A DNA stretch of 64,000 nucleotides, taken from NCBI GenBank assembly GCA_963575645.1, contig OY754466.1:31094001-31158000 (forward strand). The letters are read 5' to 3'. The notes beneath the pieces were generated by a model. That model was not told the origin of the DNA. It did no database searches and worked only from the letters and a program-made list of their open reading frames with translations. Source of the stretch: Xanthostigma xanthostigma. Lineage: Eukaryota > Arthropoda > Insecta > Raphidioptera > Raphidiidae. Positions 11,451 to 23,014 of this stretch are shown one piece after another; the stretch's first letter is position 1; every line of letters starts with the position of its first letter. The position numbers were made by a program, and so were the translations under genes.

Positions 11451-14400
11451 AATAAAGCAATTTTGCCTATAAAGACTCATTTGCTTCTAATTGTCATAAA
11501 GCATGTAAAAACTGCTTGTCAGCGTTAAAAAAATAATTAATATGCAGTTTGCATTTTCTTATGAGAGAATGATCCAAACCTGAATGTTATAGTGTAAATA
11601 GACTTACCTTCATGAAATAAAGCAATTTTGCCTATAAGGACTCATTTGCCCCTAATAGTCATAAAGCATGTAAAAACTGCTTGTATGCGTTAAAATGATA
11701 GTAAATATGCAGTTTGCATTTTCATATGAAAGAATGATCCAAACCTAAATGTTATAGTGTAAATAGACTAACCCTCATGAAATAAAGCAATTTTGCCTAT
11801 AAGGACTCATTTGCACCTAATTGTCATAAAGCTTGTAAAAACTGCTTGTATGCGTTAAAATAATGGTTAATATGCAGTTTGCATTTTCTTATGAGAGAAA
11901 GATCCAAACCTGAATGTTATAGTGTAAATAGACTTACCCTTAATGAAATAAAGCAATTTTGCCTATAAGGACTCATTTGCCCCCTATTTGTCATAAAGCA
12001 TGTAAAAACTGCTTGTATGCGTTAAAATAATGGTTAATATGCAGTTTGCATTTTCTTATGAGAGAATGATCCAAACCTGAATGTTATAGTGTAAATAGAC
12101 TTACCTTTGTAAAATAAAGCAATTTTGCCTATAAGGACTCATTTGCACGCAATTGTCGTGAAGCATGTAAAAACTGCTTGTCTGCGTTAAAATAATGGTT
12201 AATATGCAGTTTGCATTTTCTTATGAGAGAATGATCCAAACCTGAATGTTATAGTGAAAATAGACTTACCTTTGTTAAATAAAGCAATTTTGCCTATAGG
12301 GACTCATTTGCACGCAATTGTCGTGAAGCATGTAAAAACTGCTTGTCTGCGTTAAAATAATGGTTAATATGCAGTTTGCATTTTCTTATGACAGAATGAT
12401 CCAAACCTGAATGTTATAGTGTAAATAGACTAACCTTCATGAAATAAAGCAATTTTGCCTATAAGGACCCATTTGCCCCTAATTGTCATAAAGCATGTAA
12501 AAACTGCTTGTATGCGTTAAAATAATGGTTAATATGCAGTTTGCATTTTCTTATGAGAGAATGATCCAAACCTGAATGTTATAGTGTAAATAGACTTACC
12601 CTCATGAAATATAGCAATTTTGCCTATAAGGACTTATTTGCACCTAATTGTCATAAAGCATGTAAAAACTGCTTGTAAGCGTTAAAATGATAGTAAATAT
12701 GCAGTTTGCATTTTCTTATGAGAGAATGATCCAAACCTAAATGTTATAGTGTAAATAGACTAACCCTCATGAAATAAAGCAATTTTGCCTATAAGGACTC
12801 ATTTGCACCTAATTGTCGTAAAGCATGTAAAAACTGCTTGTCTGCGTTAAAATAATGGCTAATATGCAGTTTGCGTTTTCTTATGAGAGAATGATCCAAA
12901 CCTGAATGTTATAGTGTAAATAGACTTACCTTCATGAAATAAAGCAATTTTGCCTATAAGGACTTATTTGCCCCTAATTGTCATAAAGCATGTAAAAACT
13001 GCTTGTATGCGTTAAAATAATGGTTAATATGCAATTTGCATTTTCTTATGAGAGAATGATCCAAACCTAAATGTTATAGTGTAAATAGACTAACCCTCAT
13101 GAAATAAAGCAATTTTGCCTATAAGGACCCATTTGCCCCTAATTGTCATAAAGCATGTAAAAACTGCTTGTATGCGTTAAAATAATGGTTAATATGCAGT
13201 TTGCATTTTCTTATGAGAGAATGATCCAAACCTGAATGTTATAGTGTAAATAGACTTACCCTCATGAAATAAAGCAATTTTGCCTATAAGGACTTATTTG
13301 CACCTAATTGTCATAAAGCATGTAAAAACTGCTTGTAAGCGTTAAAATGATAGTAAATGTGTAGTTTGCATTTTCTTATGAGAGAATGATCCAAACCTAA
13401 ATGTTATAGTGTAAATAGACTAACCCTCATGAAATAAAGCAATTTTGCTTATAAGGACTCATTTGTACCTAATTGTCGTAAAGCATGTAAAAACTGCTTG
13501 TCCTCGTTAAAATAATGGTTAATATGCAGTTTGCATTTTCTTATGAGAGAATGATCCAAACCTGAATGTTATAGTGTAAATAGACTTACCTTCATGAAAT
13601 AAAGCAATTTTGCCTATAAGGACTTATTCGCCCCTAATTGTCATAAAGCATGTAAAAACTGCTTGTATGCGTTAAAATAATGGTTAATATGCAGTTTGCA
13701 TTTTCTTATGAGAGAATGATCCAAACCTGAATGTTATAGTGTAAATAGACTTACCCTCATGAAATAAAGCAATTTTGCCTATAAGGACTCTATATCCCCT
13801 AATTGTCATAAAGCATGTAAAAACTGCTTGTATGCGTTAAAATAATGGTTAATATGCAGATTGCATTTTCTTATGAGAGAATGATCCAAACCTGAATATT
13901 ATAGTGTAAATAGACTTACCCTCATGAAATAAAGCAATTTTGCCTATAAAGACTCATTTGCACCTAATTGTCGTAAAGCATGTAAAAACTGCTTGTCTGC
14001 GTTTAAATAATGGTTAATATGCAGCTTGCATTTTCTTATGAGAGAAAGATCCTAACCTGAATAATATAGTGTAAATAGACTTACCCTTCATGAAATAAAG
14101 CAATTTTGCCTATAAGGACTCATTTGCCCCTTATTGTCATAAAGCATGTAAAAACTGCTTGTATGCGTTAAAATAATGGTTAATATGCAGTTTGCATTTT
14201 CTTATGAGATAATGATCCAAACCTGAATGTTATAGTGAAAATAGACTTACCTTTGTAAAATAAAGCAATTTGGCCTATAAGGACTCATTTGCACGCAATT
14301 GTCGTGAAGCATGTAAAAACTGCTTGTCTGCGTTAAAATAATGGTTAATATGCAGTTTGCATTTTCTTATGAGAGAATTCCAAACCTGAATGTTATAGAG

Positions 14401-14929
14401 TAAATAGACTAACCTTCATATAATAAAGCAATTTTGCCTATAAGGACCCATTTGCCCCTAATTGTCATAAAGCATGTAAAAACTGCTTGTATGCGTTAAA
14501 ATAATGGTTAATATGCAGTTTGCATTTTCTTATGAGAGAATGATCCAAACCTGAATGTAATAGTGTAAATAGACTTACCCTCATGAAATAAAGCAATTTT
14601 GCCTATAAGGACTTATTTGCACCTAATTGTCATAAAGCATGTAAAAACTGCTTGTAAGCGTTAAAATGATAGTAAATATGCAGTTTGCATTTTCTTATGA
14701 GAGAATGATCCAAACCTAAATGTTATAGTGTAAATAGACTAACCCTCATGAAATAAAGCAATTTTGCCTATAAGGACTCATTTGCACCTAATTGTCGTAA
14801 AGCATGTAAAAACTGCTTGTATGCGTTAAAATAATGGTTAATATGCAGTTTGCATTTTCTTATGAGAGAATGATCCAAACCTGAATGTTATAGTGTAAAT
14901 AGACTTACCCTCATGAAATAAAGAAATTT
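11443..14929 (-). repeat. Left part of inverted block, loose 4-monomer order
   Basis: About 21 minus monomers. The first has an A-run expansion (GTTAAAAAAATAATTAA near 11524), and another reads TTTTCATATGAAAG near 11720. From 12421 a 660 bp periodicity is visible. Around 14377 a copy lacks GA (GAGAGAATTCC). Confidence 0.8.
12421..13740 (-). repeat. 4-monomer (660 bp) higher-order repeat, two copies
   Basis: 12421-13080 and 13081-13740 align monomer by monomer at 660 bp with few mismatches (for example ATAGCAAT against AAAGCAAT, and GTCTGCG against GTCCTCG). The order on the + strand is GGACCCATTTGCCCC, then GGACTTATTTGCACC with AAAATGATAGTAAAT, then GGACTCATTTGCACC with a GTCGTAAAG core, then GGACTTATTTGCCCC. 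The same quartet reappears in part from about 14401, 15885 and 20670. Confidence 0.8.
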
Positions 14930-17900
14930 TGCCTATAAGGACTCATTATCCTCTAATTGTCATAAAGCATGTAAAAACTGCTTGTATGCGTTAAAATAAT
15001 GGTTAATATGCAGATTGCATTTTCTTATGAGAGAATGATCCAAACCTGAATGTTATAGTGTAAATAGACTTACCCTCATGAAATAAAGCAATTTTGCCTA
15101 TAAAGACTCATTTGCACCTAATTGTCGTAAAGCATGTAAAAACTGCTTGTCTGCGTTTAAATAATGGTTAATATGCAGTTTGCATTTTATTATGAGAGAA
15201 AGATCCAAACCTGAATGTTATAGTGTAAATAGACTTACCCTTCATGAAATAAAGCAATTTTGCCTATAAGGACTCATTTGCCCCTAATTGTCATAAAGCA
15301 TGTAAAAACTGCTTGTATGCGTTAAAATAATGGTTAATATGCAGTTTGCATTTTCTTATGAGAGAATGATCCAAACCTGAATGTTATAGTGAAAAAAGAC
15401 TTACCTTTGTAAAATAAAGCAATTTTGCCTATAAGGACTCATTTGCACCTAATTGTCGTAAAGCATGTAAAAACTGCTTGTCTGCGTTAAAATAATGGCT
15501 AATATGCAGTTTTCGTTTTCTTATGAAAGAATGATCCAAACCTGAATGTTTTAGTGTAAATAGACTTACCTTCATGAAATAAAGTAATTTTGCCTATAAG
15601 GACTTATTTGCCCCTAATTGTCATAAAGCATGTAAAAACTGCTTGTATGCGTTAAAATAATGGTTAATATGCAGTTTGCATTTTCTTATGAGAGAATGAT
15701 CCAAACCTAAATGTTATATTGTAAATAGACTTACCCTCATAAAATAAAGCAATTTTGCCTATAAGGACTTATTTGCCCCTAATTGTCATAAAGCATGTAA
15801 AAACTGCTTGTAAACGTTAAAATGATAGTAAATATGCAGTTTGCATTTTCTTATGAGAGAATGATCCAAACCTAAATGTTATAGTGTAAATAGACTAACC
15901 CTCATGAAATAAAGTAATTTTGCCTATAAGGACCCATTTGCCCATAATTGTCATAAAACATGTAAAAACTGCTTGTATGCGTTAAAATAATGGTTAATAT
16001 GCAGTTTGCATTTTCTTATGAGAGAATGATCCAAACCTGAATGTTATAGTGTAAATAGACTTACCCTCATGAAATAAAGCAATTTTGCCTATAAGGACTT
16101 ATTTGCACCTAATTGTCATAAAGCATGTAAAAACTGCTTGAAAGCGTTAAAATGATAGTAAATATGCAGTTTGCATTTTCTTATGAGAGAATGATCCAAA
16201 CCTAAATGTTATAGTGTAAATAGACTAACCCTCATGAAATAAAGCAATTTTGCCTATAAGGACTCATTTGCACCTAATTGTCGTAAAGCATGTAAAAACT
16301 GCTTGTCTGCGTTAAAATAATGGTTAATATGCAGTTTGCATTTTCTTATGAGAGAATGATCCAAACCTGAATGTTATAGTGTAAATAGACTTACCTTCAT
16401 GAAATAAAGCATGTTTGCCTATAAGGACTTATTTGCCCCTAATTGTCATAAAGCATGTAAAAACTGCCTGTATTCGTTAAAATAATGGTTAATATGCAGT
16501 TTGCATTTTCTTATGAGAGAATGATCCAAACCTGAATGTTATAGTGTAAATAGACTTACCCTCATGAAATAAAGCAATTTTGCCTATAAGGACTCATTAT
16601 CCCCTAATTGTCATAAAGCATGTAAAAACTGCTTGTATGCGTTAAAATAATAGTTAATATGCAGATTGCATTTTCTTATGAGAGAATGATCCAAACCTGA
16701 ATGTTATAGTGTAAATAGACTTACCCTCATGAAATAAAGCAATCTTGCCTATAAGGACTTATTTGCACCTAATTGTCATAAAGCATGTAAAAACTGCTTG
16801 TAAGCGTTTAAATAATGGTTAATATGCAGTTTGCATTTTCTTATGAGAGAAAGATCCAAACCTGAATGTTATAGTGTAAATAGACTTACCCTCATGAAAT
16901 AAAGCAATTTTGCCTATAAGGACTCATTTGCCCCTAATTGTCATAAAGCATGTAAAAACTGCTTGTATGCGTTAAAATAATGGTTAATATGCAGTTTGCA
17001 TTTTCTTATGAGAGAATGATCGAAACCTGAATGTTATAGTGAAAGTAAACTTACCTTTATGAAATCAAGCAATTTCGCCTATAAGGACTCATTTGCACCT
17101 AATTGTCGTAAAGCATGTATAAACTGCTTGTCTGCGTTAAAATAATGGTTAATATGCAGTTTGCATTTTCTTATGAGAGAATGATCCAAACCTGAATGTT
17201 ATAGTGTAAATAGACTTACCCTCATTAAATAAAGCAATTTTGCCTATAAGGACTTATTTGCACCTAATTGTCATAAAGCATGTAAAAACTGCTTGTAAGC
17301 GTTAAAATGATAGTAAATATGCAGTTTGCATTTTCTTATGAGAGAATGATCCAAACCTAAATGTTATAGTGTAAATAGACTAACCCTCATGAAATAAAGC
17401 AATTTTGCCTATAAGGACTCATTTGCACCTAATTGTCGTAAAGCATGTAAAAACTGCTTGTATGCGTTAAAATAATGGTTAATATGCAGTTTGCATTTTC
17501 TTATGAGAAAATGATCCAAACCTGAATGTTATAGTGTAAATAGACTTACCTTCATGAAATAAAACAATTTTGCCTATAAGGACTCATTTGCCCCTAATAG
17601 TCATAAAGCATGTAAAAACTGCTTGTATGCGTTAAAATAATGGTTAATATGCAGTTTGCATTTTCTTATGAGAGAATGATCCAAACCTAAATGTTATAGT
17701 GTAAATAGACTAACCCTCATGAAATAAAGCAATTTTGCCTATAAGGACTCATTTGCACCTAATTGTCGTAAAGCATGTAAAAACTGCTTGTATGCGTTAA
17801 AATAATGGTTAATATGCAGTTTGCATTTTCTTATGAGAGAATGATCGAAACCTGTATGTTATAGTGAAAATAGACTTACCTTTGTAAAATAAAGCAATTT

Positions 17901-18230
17901 TGCCTATAAGGACCCATTTGCCCCTAATTGTCATAAAGCATGTAAAAACTACTTGTATGCGTTAAAATAATGGTTAATATGCAGTTTGCATTTTCTTATG
18001 AGAGAATGATCCAAACCTGAATGCTATAGTGTAAATAGACTTACCCTCATGAAATAAAGCAATTTTGCCTATAAGGACTCATTTGCACCTAATTGTCATA
18101 AAGCATGTAAAAAATGCTTGTATGCGTTAAAATGATAGTAAATATGCAGTTTGCATTTTCTTATGAGAGAATGATCCAAACCTAAATGTTATAGTGTAAA
18201 TAGACTAACCCTGATGAAATAAAGCAATTT
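14930..18230 (-). repeat. Inverted-block segment, copy a
   Basis: A stretch whose parts recur downstream. Its left part matches from 18231 at +3,301 bp, up to a two-monomer gap. From about 15391 it also matches the copy starting at 20177, at +4,786 bp (+4,621 after about 17520, where that copy lacks one monomer). Markers are TGTTTTAGTG (15547), CCCATAATTG with TAAAACATG (15941), AAGTAAACTTACC (17043) and CCCCTAATAG (17591). Confidence 0.82.
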
Positions 18231-20176
18231 TGCCTATAAGGACTCATTATCCCCTAATTGTCATAAAGCATGTAAAAACTGCTTGTATGCGTTAAAATAA
18301 TGGTTAATATGCAGATTGCATTTTCTTATGAGAGAATGATCCAAACCTGAATGTTATAGTGTAAATAGACTTACCCTCATGAAATAAAGCAATTTTGCCT
18401 ATAAAGACTCATTTGCACCTAATTGTCGTAAAGCATGTAAAAACTGCTTGTCTGCGTTTAAATAATGGTTAATATGCAGTTTGCATTTTATTATGAGAGA
18501 AAGATCCAAACCTGAATGTTATAGTGTAAATAGACTTACCCTTCATGAAATAAAGCAATTTTGCCTATAAGGACTCATTTGCCCCTAATTGTCATAAAGC
18601 ATGTAAAAACTGCTTGTATGCGTTAAAATAATGGTTAATATGCAGTTTGCATTTTCTTATGAGAGAATGATCCAAACCTGAATGTTATAGTGAAAAAAGA
18701 CTTACCTTTGTAAAATAAAGCAATTTTGCCTATAAGGACTCATTTGCACCTAATTGTCGTAAAGCATGTAAAAACTGCTTGTCTGCGTTAAAATAATGGC
18801 TAATATGCAGTTTGCGTTTTCTTATGAGAGAATGATCCAAACCTGAATGTTTTAGTGTAAATAGACTTACCTTCATGAAATAAAGTAATTTTGCCTATAA
18901 GGACTTATTTGCCCCTAATTGTCATAAAGCATGTAAAAACTGCTTGTATGCGTTAAAATAATGGTTAATATGCAGTTTGCATTTTCTTATGAGAGAATGA
19001 TCCAAACCTAAATGTTATAGTGTAAATAGACTTACCCTCATAAAATAAAGCAATTTTGCCTATAAGGACTTATTTGCCCCTAATTGTCATAAAGCATGTA
19101 AAAACTGCTTGAAAGCGTTAAAATGATAGTAAATATGCAGTTTGCATTTTCTTATGAGAGAATGATCCAAACCTAAATGTTATAGTGTAAATAGACTAAC
19201 CCTCATGAAATAAAGCAATTTTGCCTATAAGGACTCATTTGCACCTAATTGTCGTAAAGCATGTAAAAACTGCTTGTCTGCGTTAAAATAATGGTTAATA
19301 TGCAGTTTGCATTTTCTTATGAGAGAATGATCCAAACCTGAATGTTATAGTGTAAATAGACTTACCTTCATGAAATAAAGCAATTTTGCCTATAAGGACT
19401 TATTTGCCCCTAATTGTCATAAAGCATGTAAAAACTGCTTGTATTCGTTAAAATAATGGTTAATATGCAGTTTGCATTTTCTTATGAGAGAATGATCCAA
19501 ACCTGAATGTTATAGTGAAAATAGACTTACCCTCATGAAATAAAGCAATTTTGCCTATAAGGACTCATTATCCCCTAATTGTCATAAAGCATGTAAAAAC
19601 TGCTTGTATGCGTTAAAATAATGGTTAATATGCAGATTGCATTTTCTTATGAGAGAATGATCCAAACCTGAATGTTATAGTGTAAATAGACTTACCCTCA
19701 TGAAATAAAGCAATCTTGCCTATAAGGACTTATTTGCACCTAATTGTCATAAAGCATGTAAAAACTGCTTGTAAGCGTTTAAATAATGGTTAATATGCAG
19801 TTTGCATTTTCTTATGAGAGAAAGATCCAAACCTGAATGTTATAGTGTAAATAGACTTACCCTCATGAAATAAAGCAATTTTGCCTATAAGGACTCATTT
19901 GCCCCTAATTGTCATAAAGCATGTAAAAACTGCTTGTATGCGTTAAAATAATGGTTAATATGCAGTTTGCATTTTCTTATGAGAGAATGATCGAAACCTG
20001 AATGTTATAGTGAAGGTAAACTTACCTTTATGAAATTAAGCAATTTCGCCTATAAGGACTCATTTGCACCTAATTGTCGTAAAGCATGTATAAACTGCTT
20101 GTATGCGTTAAAATAATGGTTAATATGCAGTTTGCATTTTCTTATGAGAGAATGATCCAAACCTGAATGTTATAGT
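18231..20176 (-). repeat. Inverted-block segment, copy b, lacking two monomers
   Basis: Matches copy a at +3,301 bp up to about 19105 and at +2,971 bp after it. The 330 bp difference is exactly two monomers, those that include the CCCATAATTG marker. Markers: TGTTTTAGTG at 18848 and GGTAAACTTACC at 20015. Exact loss of two monomers is expected of homologous exchange out of register. Confidence 0.8.
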
Positions 20177-22850
20177 GAAAAAAGACTTACCTTTGTAAAA
20201 TAAAGCAATTTTGCCTATAAGGACTCATTTGCACCTAATTGTCGTAAAGCATGTAAAAACTGCTTGTCTGCGTTAAAATAATGGCTAATATGCAGTTTGC
20301 GTTTTCTTATGAGAGAATGATCCAAACCTGAATGTTTTAGTGTAAATAGACTTACCTTCATGAAATAAAGTAATTTTGCCTATAAGGACTTATTTGCCCC
20401 TAATTGTCATAAAGCATGTAAAAACTGCTTGTATGCGTTAAAATAATGGTTAATATGCAGTTTGCATTTTCTTATGAGAGAATGATCCAAACCTAAATGT
20501 TATAGTGTAAATAGACTTACCCTCATAAAATAAAGCAATTTTGCCTATAAGGACTTATTTGCCCCTAATTGTCATAAAGCATGTAAAAACTGCTTGTAAA
20601 CGTTAAAATGATAGTAAATATGCAGTTTGCATTTTCTTATGAGAGAATGATCCAAACCTAAATGTTATAGTGTAAATAGACTAACCCTCATGAAATAAAG
20701 CAATTTTGCCTATAAGGACCCATTTGCCCATAATTGTCATAAAACATGTAAAAACTGCTTGTATGCGTTAAAATAATGGTTAATATGCAGTTTGCATTTT
20801 CTTATGAGAGAATGATCCAAACCTGAATGTTATAGTGTAAATAGACTTACCCTCATGAAATAAAGCAATTTTGCCTATAAGGACTTATTTGCACCTAATT
20901 GTCATAAAGCATGTAAAAACTGCTTGAAAGCGTTAAAATGATAGTAAATATGCAGTTTGCATTTTCTTATGAGAGAATGATCCAAACCTAAATGTTATAG
21001 TGTAAATAGACTAACCCTCATGAAATAAAGCAATTTTGCCTATAAGGACTCATTTGCACCTAATTGTCGTAAAGCATGTAAAAACTGCTTGTCTGCGTTA
21101 AAATAATGGTTAATATGCAGTTTGCATTTTCTTATGAGAGAATGATCCAAACCTGAATGTTATAGTGTAAATAGACTTACCTTCATGAAATAAAGCAATT
21201 TTGCCTATAAGGACTTATTTGCCCCTAATTGTCATAAAGCATGTAAAAACTGCTTGTATTCGTTAAAATAATGGTTAATATCCAGTTTGCATTTTCTTAT
21301 GAGAGAATGATCCAAACCTGAATGTTATAGTGAAAATAGACTTACCCTCATGAAATAAAGCAATTTTGCCTATAAGGACTCATTATCCCCTAATTGTCAT
21401 AAAGCATGTAAAAACTGCTTGTATGCGTTAAAATAATGGTTAATATGCAGATTGCATTTTCTTATGAGAGAATGATCCAAACCTGAATGTTATAGTGTAA
21501 ATAGACTTACCCTCATGAAATAAAGCAATCTTGCCTATAAGGACTTATTTGCACCTAATTGTCATAAAGCATGTAAAAACTGCTTGTAAGCGTTTAAATA
21601 ATGGTTAATATGCAGTTTGCATTTTCTTATGAGAGAAAGATCCAAACCTGAATGTTATAGTGTAAATAGACTTACCCTCATGAAATAAAGCAATTTTGCC
21701 TTTAAGGACTCATTTGCCCCTAATTGTCATAAAGCATGTAAAAACTGCTTGTATGCGTTAAAATAATGGTTAATATGCAGTTTGCATTTTCTTATGAGAG
21801 AATGATCGAAACCTGAATGTTATAGTGAAGGTAAACTTACCTTTATGAAATCAAGCAATTTCGCCTATAAGGACTCATTTGCACCTAATTGTCGTAAAGC
21901 ATGTATAAACTGCTTGTCTGCGTTAAAATAATGGTTAATATGCAGTTTGCATTTTCTTATGAGAGAATGATCCAAACCTGAATGTTATAGTGTAAATAGA
22001 CTTACCCTCATTAAATAAAGCAATTTTGCCTATAAGGACTTATTTGCACCTAATTGTCATAAAGCATGTAAAAACTGCTTGTAAGCGTTAAAATGATAGT
22101 AAATATGCAGTTTGCATTTTCTTATGAGAGAATGATCCAAACCTAAATGTTATAGTGTAAATAGACTAACCCTCATGAAATAAAGCAATTTTGCCTATAA
22201 GGACTCATTTGCCCCTAATAGTCATAAAGCATGTAAAAACTGCTTGTATGCGTTAAAATAATGGTTAATATGCAGTTTGCATTTTCTTATGACAGAATGA
22301 TCTAAACCTAAATGTTATAGTGTAAATAGACTAACCCTCATGAAATAAAGCAATTTTGCCTATAAGGACTCATTTGCACCTAATTGTCGTAAAGCATGTA
22401 AAAACTGCTTGTATGCGTTAAAATAATGGTTAATATGCAGTTTGCATTTTCTTATGAGAGAATGATCGAAACCTAAATGTTATAGTGAAAATAGACTTAC
22501 CTTTGTAAAATAAAGCAATTTTGCCTATAAGGACCCATTTGCCCCTAATTGTCATAAAGCATGTAAAAACTACTTGTATGCGTTAAAATAATGGTTAATA
22601 TGCAGTTTGCATTTTCTTATGAGAGAATGATCCAAACCTGAATGCTATAGTGTAAATAGACTTACCCTCATGAAATAAAGCAATTTTGCCTATAAGGACT
22701 CATTTGCACCTAATTGTCATAAAGCATGTAAAAAATGCTTGTATGCGTTAAAATGATAGTAAATATGCAGTTTGCATTTTCTTATGAGAGAATGATCCAA
22801 ACCTAAATGTTATAGTGTAAATAGACTAACCCTCATGAAATAAAGCAATT
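20177..22850 (-). repeat. Inverted-block segment, copy c
   Basis: Directly follows copy b and keeps the two monomers b lacks (CCCATAATTG at 20727). GTAAACTTACC at 21831 lies 1,815 bp (11 monomers) after the same marker in b. Around 22200 one monomer present in copy a is missing. The match to copy a fades near 22830-22850. Confidence 0.8.
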
Positions 22851-23006
22851 TTGCTTATAAAGACTCATTTGCACCATATTGTCATAAAGCATGTAAAAAC
22901 AGCTTGTATGCGTTAAATAATGGTTAATATGCAGTTTGCATTTTTATATGAGAGAATGATCCAAACCTGAATGTTATAGTGTAAATAGACTTACCTTCAT
23001 GAAATA
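22851..23006 (-). repeat. Last inverted monomer, cut and heavily mutated
   Basis: The final minus monomer before the second switch has several changes seen in no other copy I checked: GCACCATATTG, AAACAGCTTG, GCGTTAAATAATGG with one A lost, and TTTTTATATGAG. It is cut after GAAATA at 23006. Extra private mutations at an array edge are expected where homogenisation by exchange is poor. Confidence 0.75.
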
Positions 23007-23014
23007 TTTTACAT
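23000..23014. other. Polarity switch 2 (- to +), blunt
   Basis: Minus-oriented ...CTTCATGAAATA is followed directly by + sequence TTTTACATGCTTTATGAC. Minus monomers would continue AAGC, and + monomers would have GT before the four T residues, so no base is shared. The + array resumes at about phase 61. Since block 1 stopped at phase 53, the two + flanks would rejoin in register with about 7 bp (AAGCAGT) missing. Confidence 0.94.

Larger units (their letters stand above)
11443..23006 (-). repeat. Inverted satellite block
   Basis: About 70 monomers (11,564 bp, 70 x 165 plus 14) read as reverse complement, with the hallmark CTTATGAGAGAATGATCC recurring every 165 bp. Subtypes M, L, T and G are all present in reverse. 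Both ends fall in the same 12-14 bp of the monomer, around TTCATGAA. The compound variant ATGCAATCTGCAT with GGGGATAAT (reverse complement of GCAGATTGCAT and ATTATCCCC) is shared with block 3 and was not seen in block 1. Confidence 0.96.

Noticed and set aside
11443..23006. Inverted block as a large transposon with terminal inverted repeats
   Set aside because: Its interior is satellite like its flanks, with no transposase-like frame, no target-site duplication and no terminal repeats beyond the shared monomer phase.
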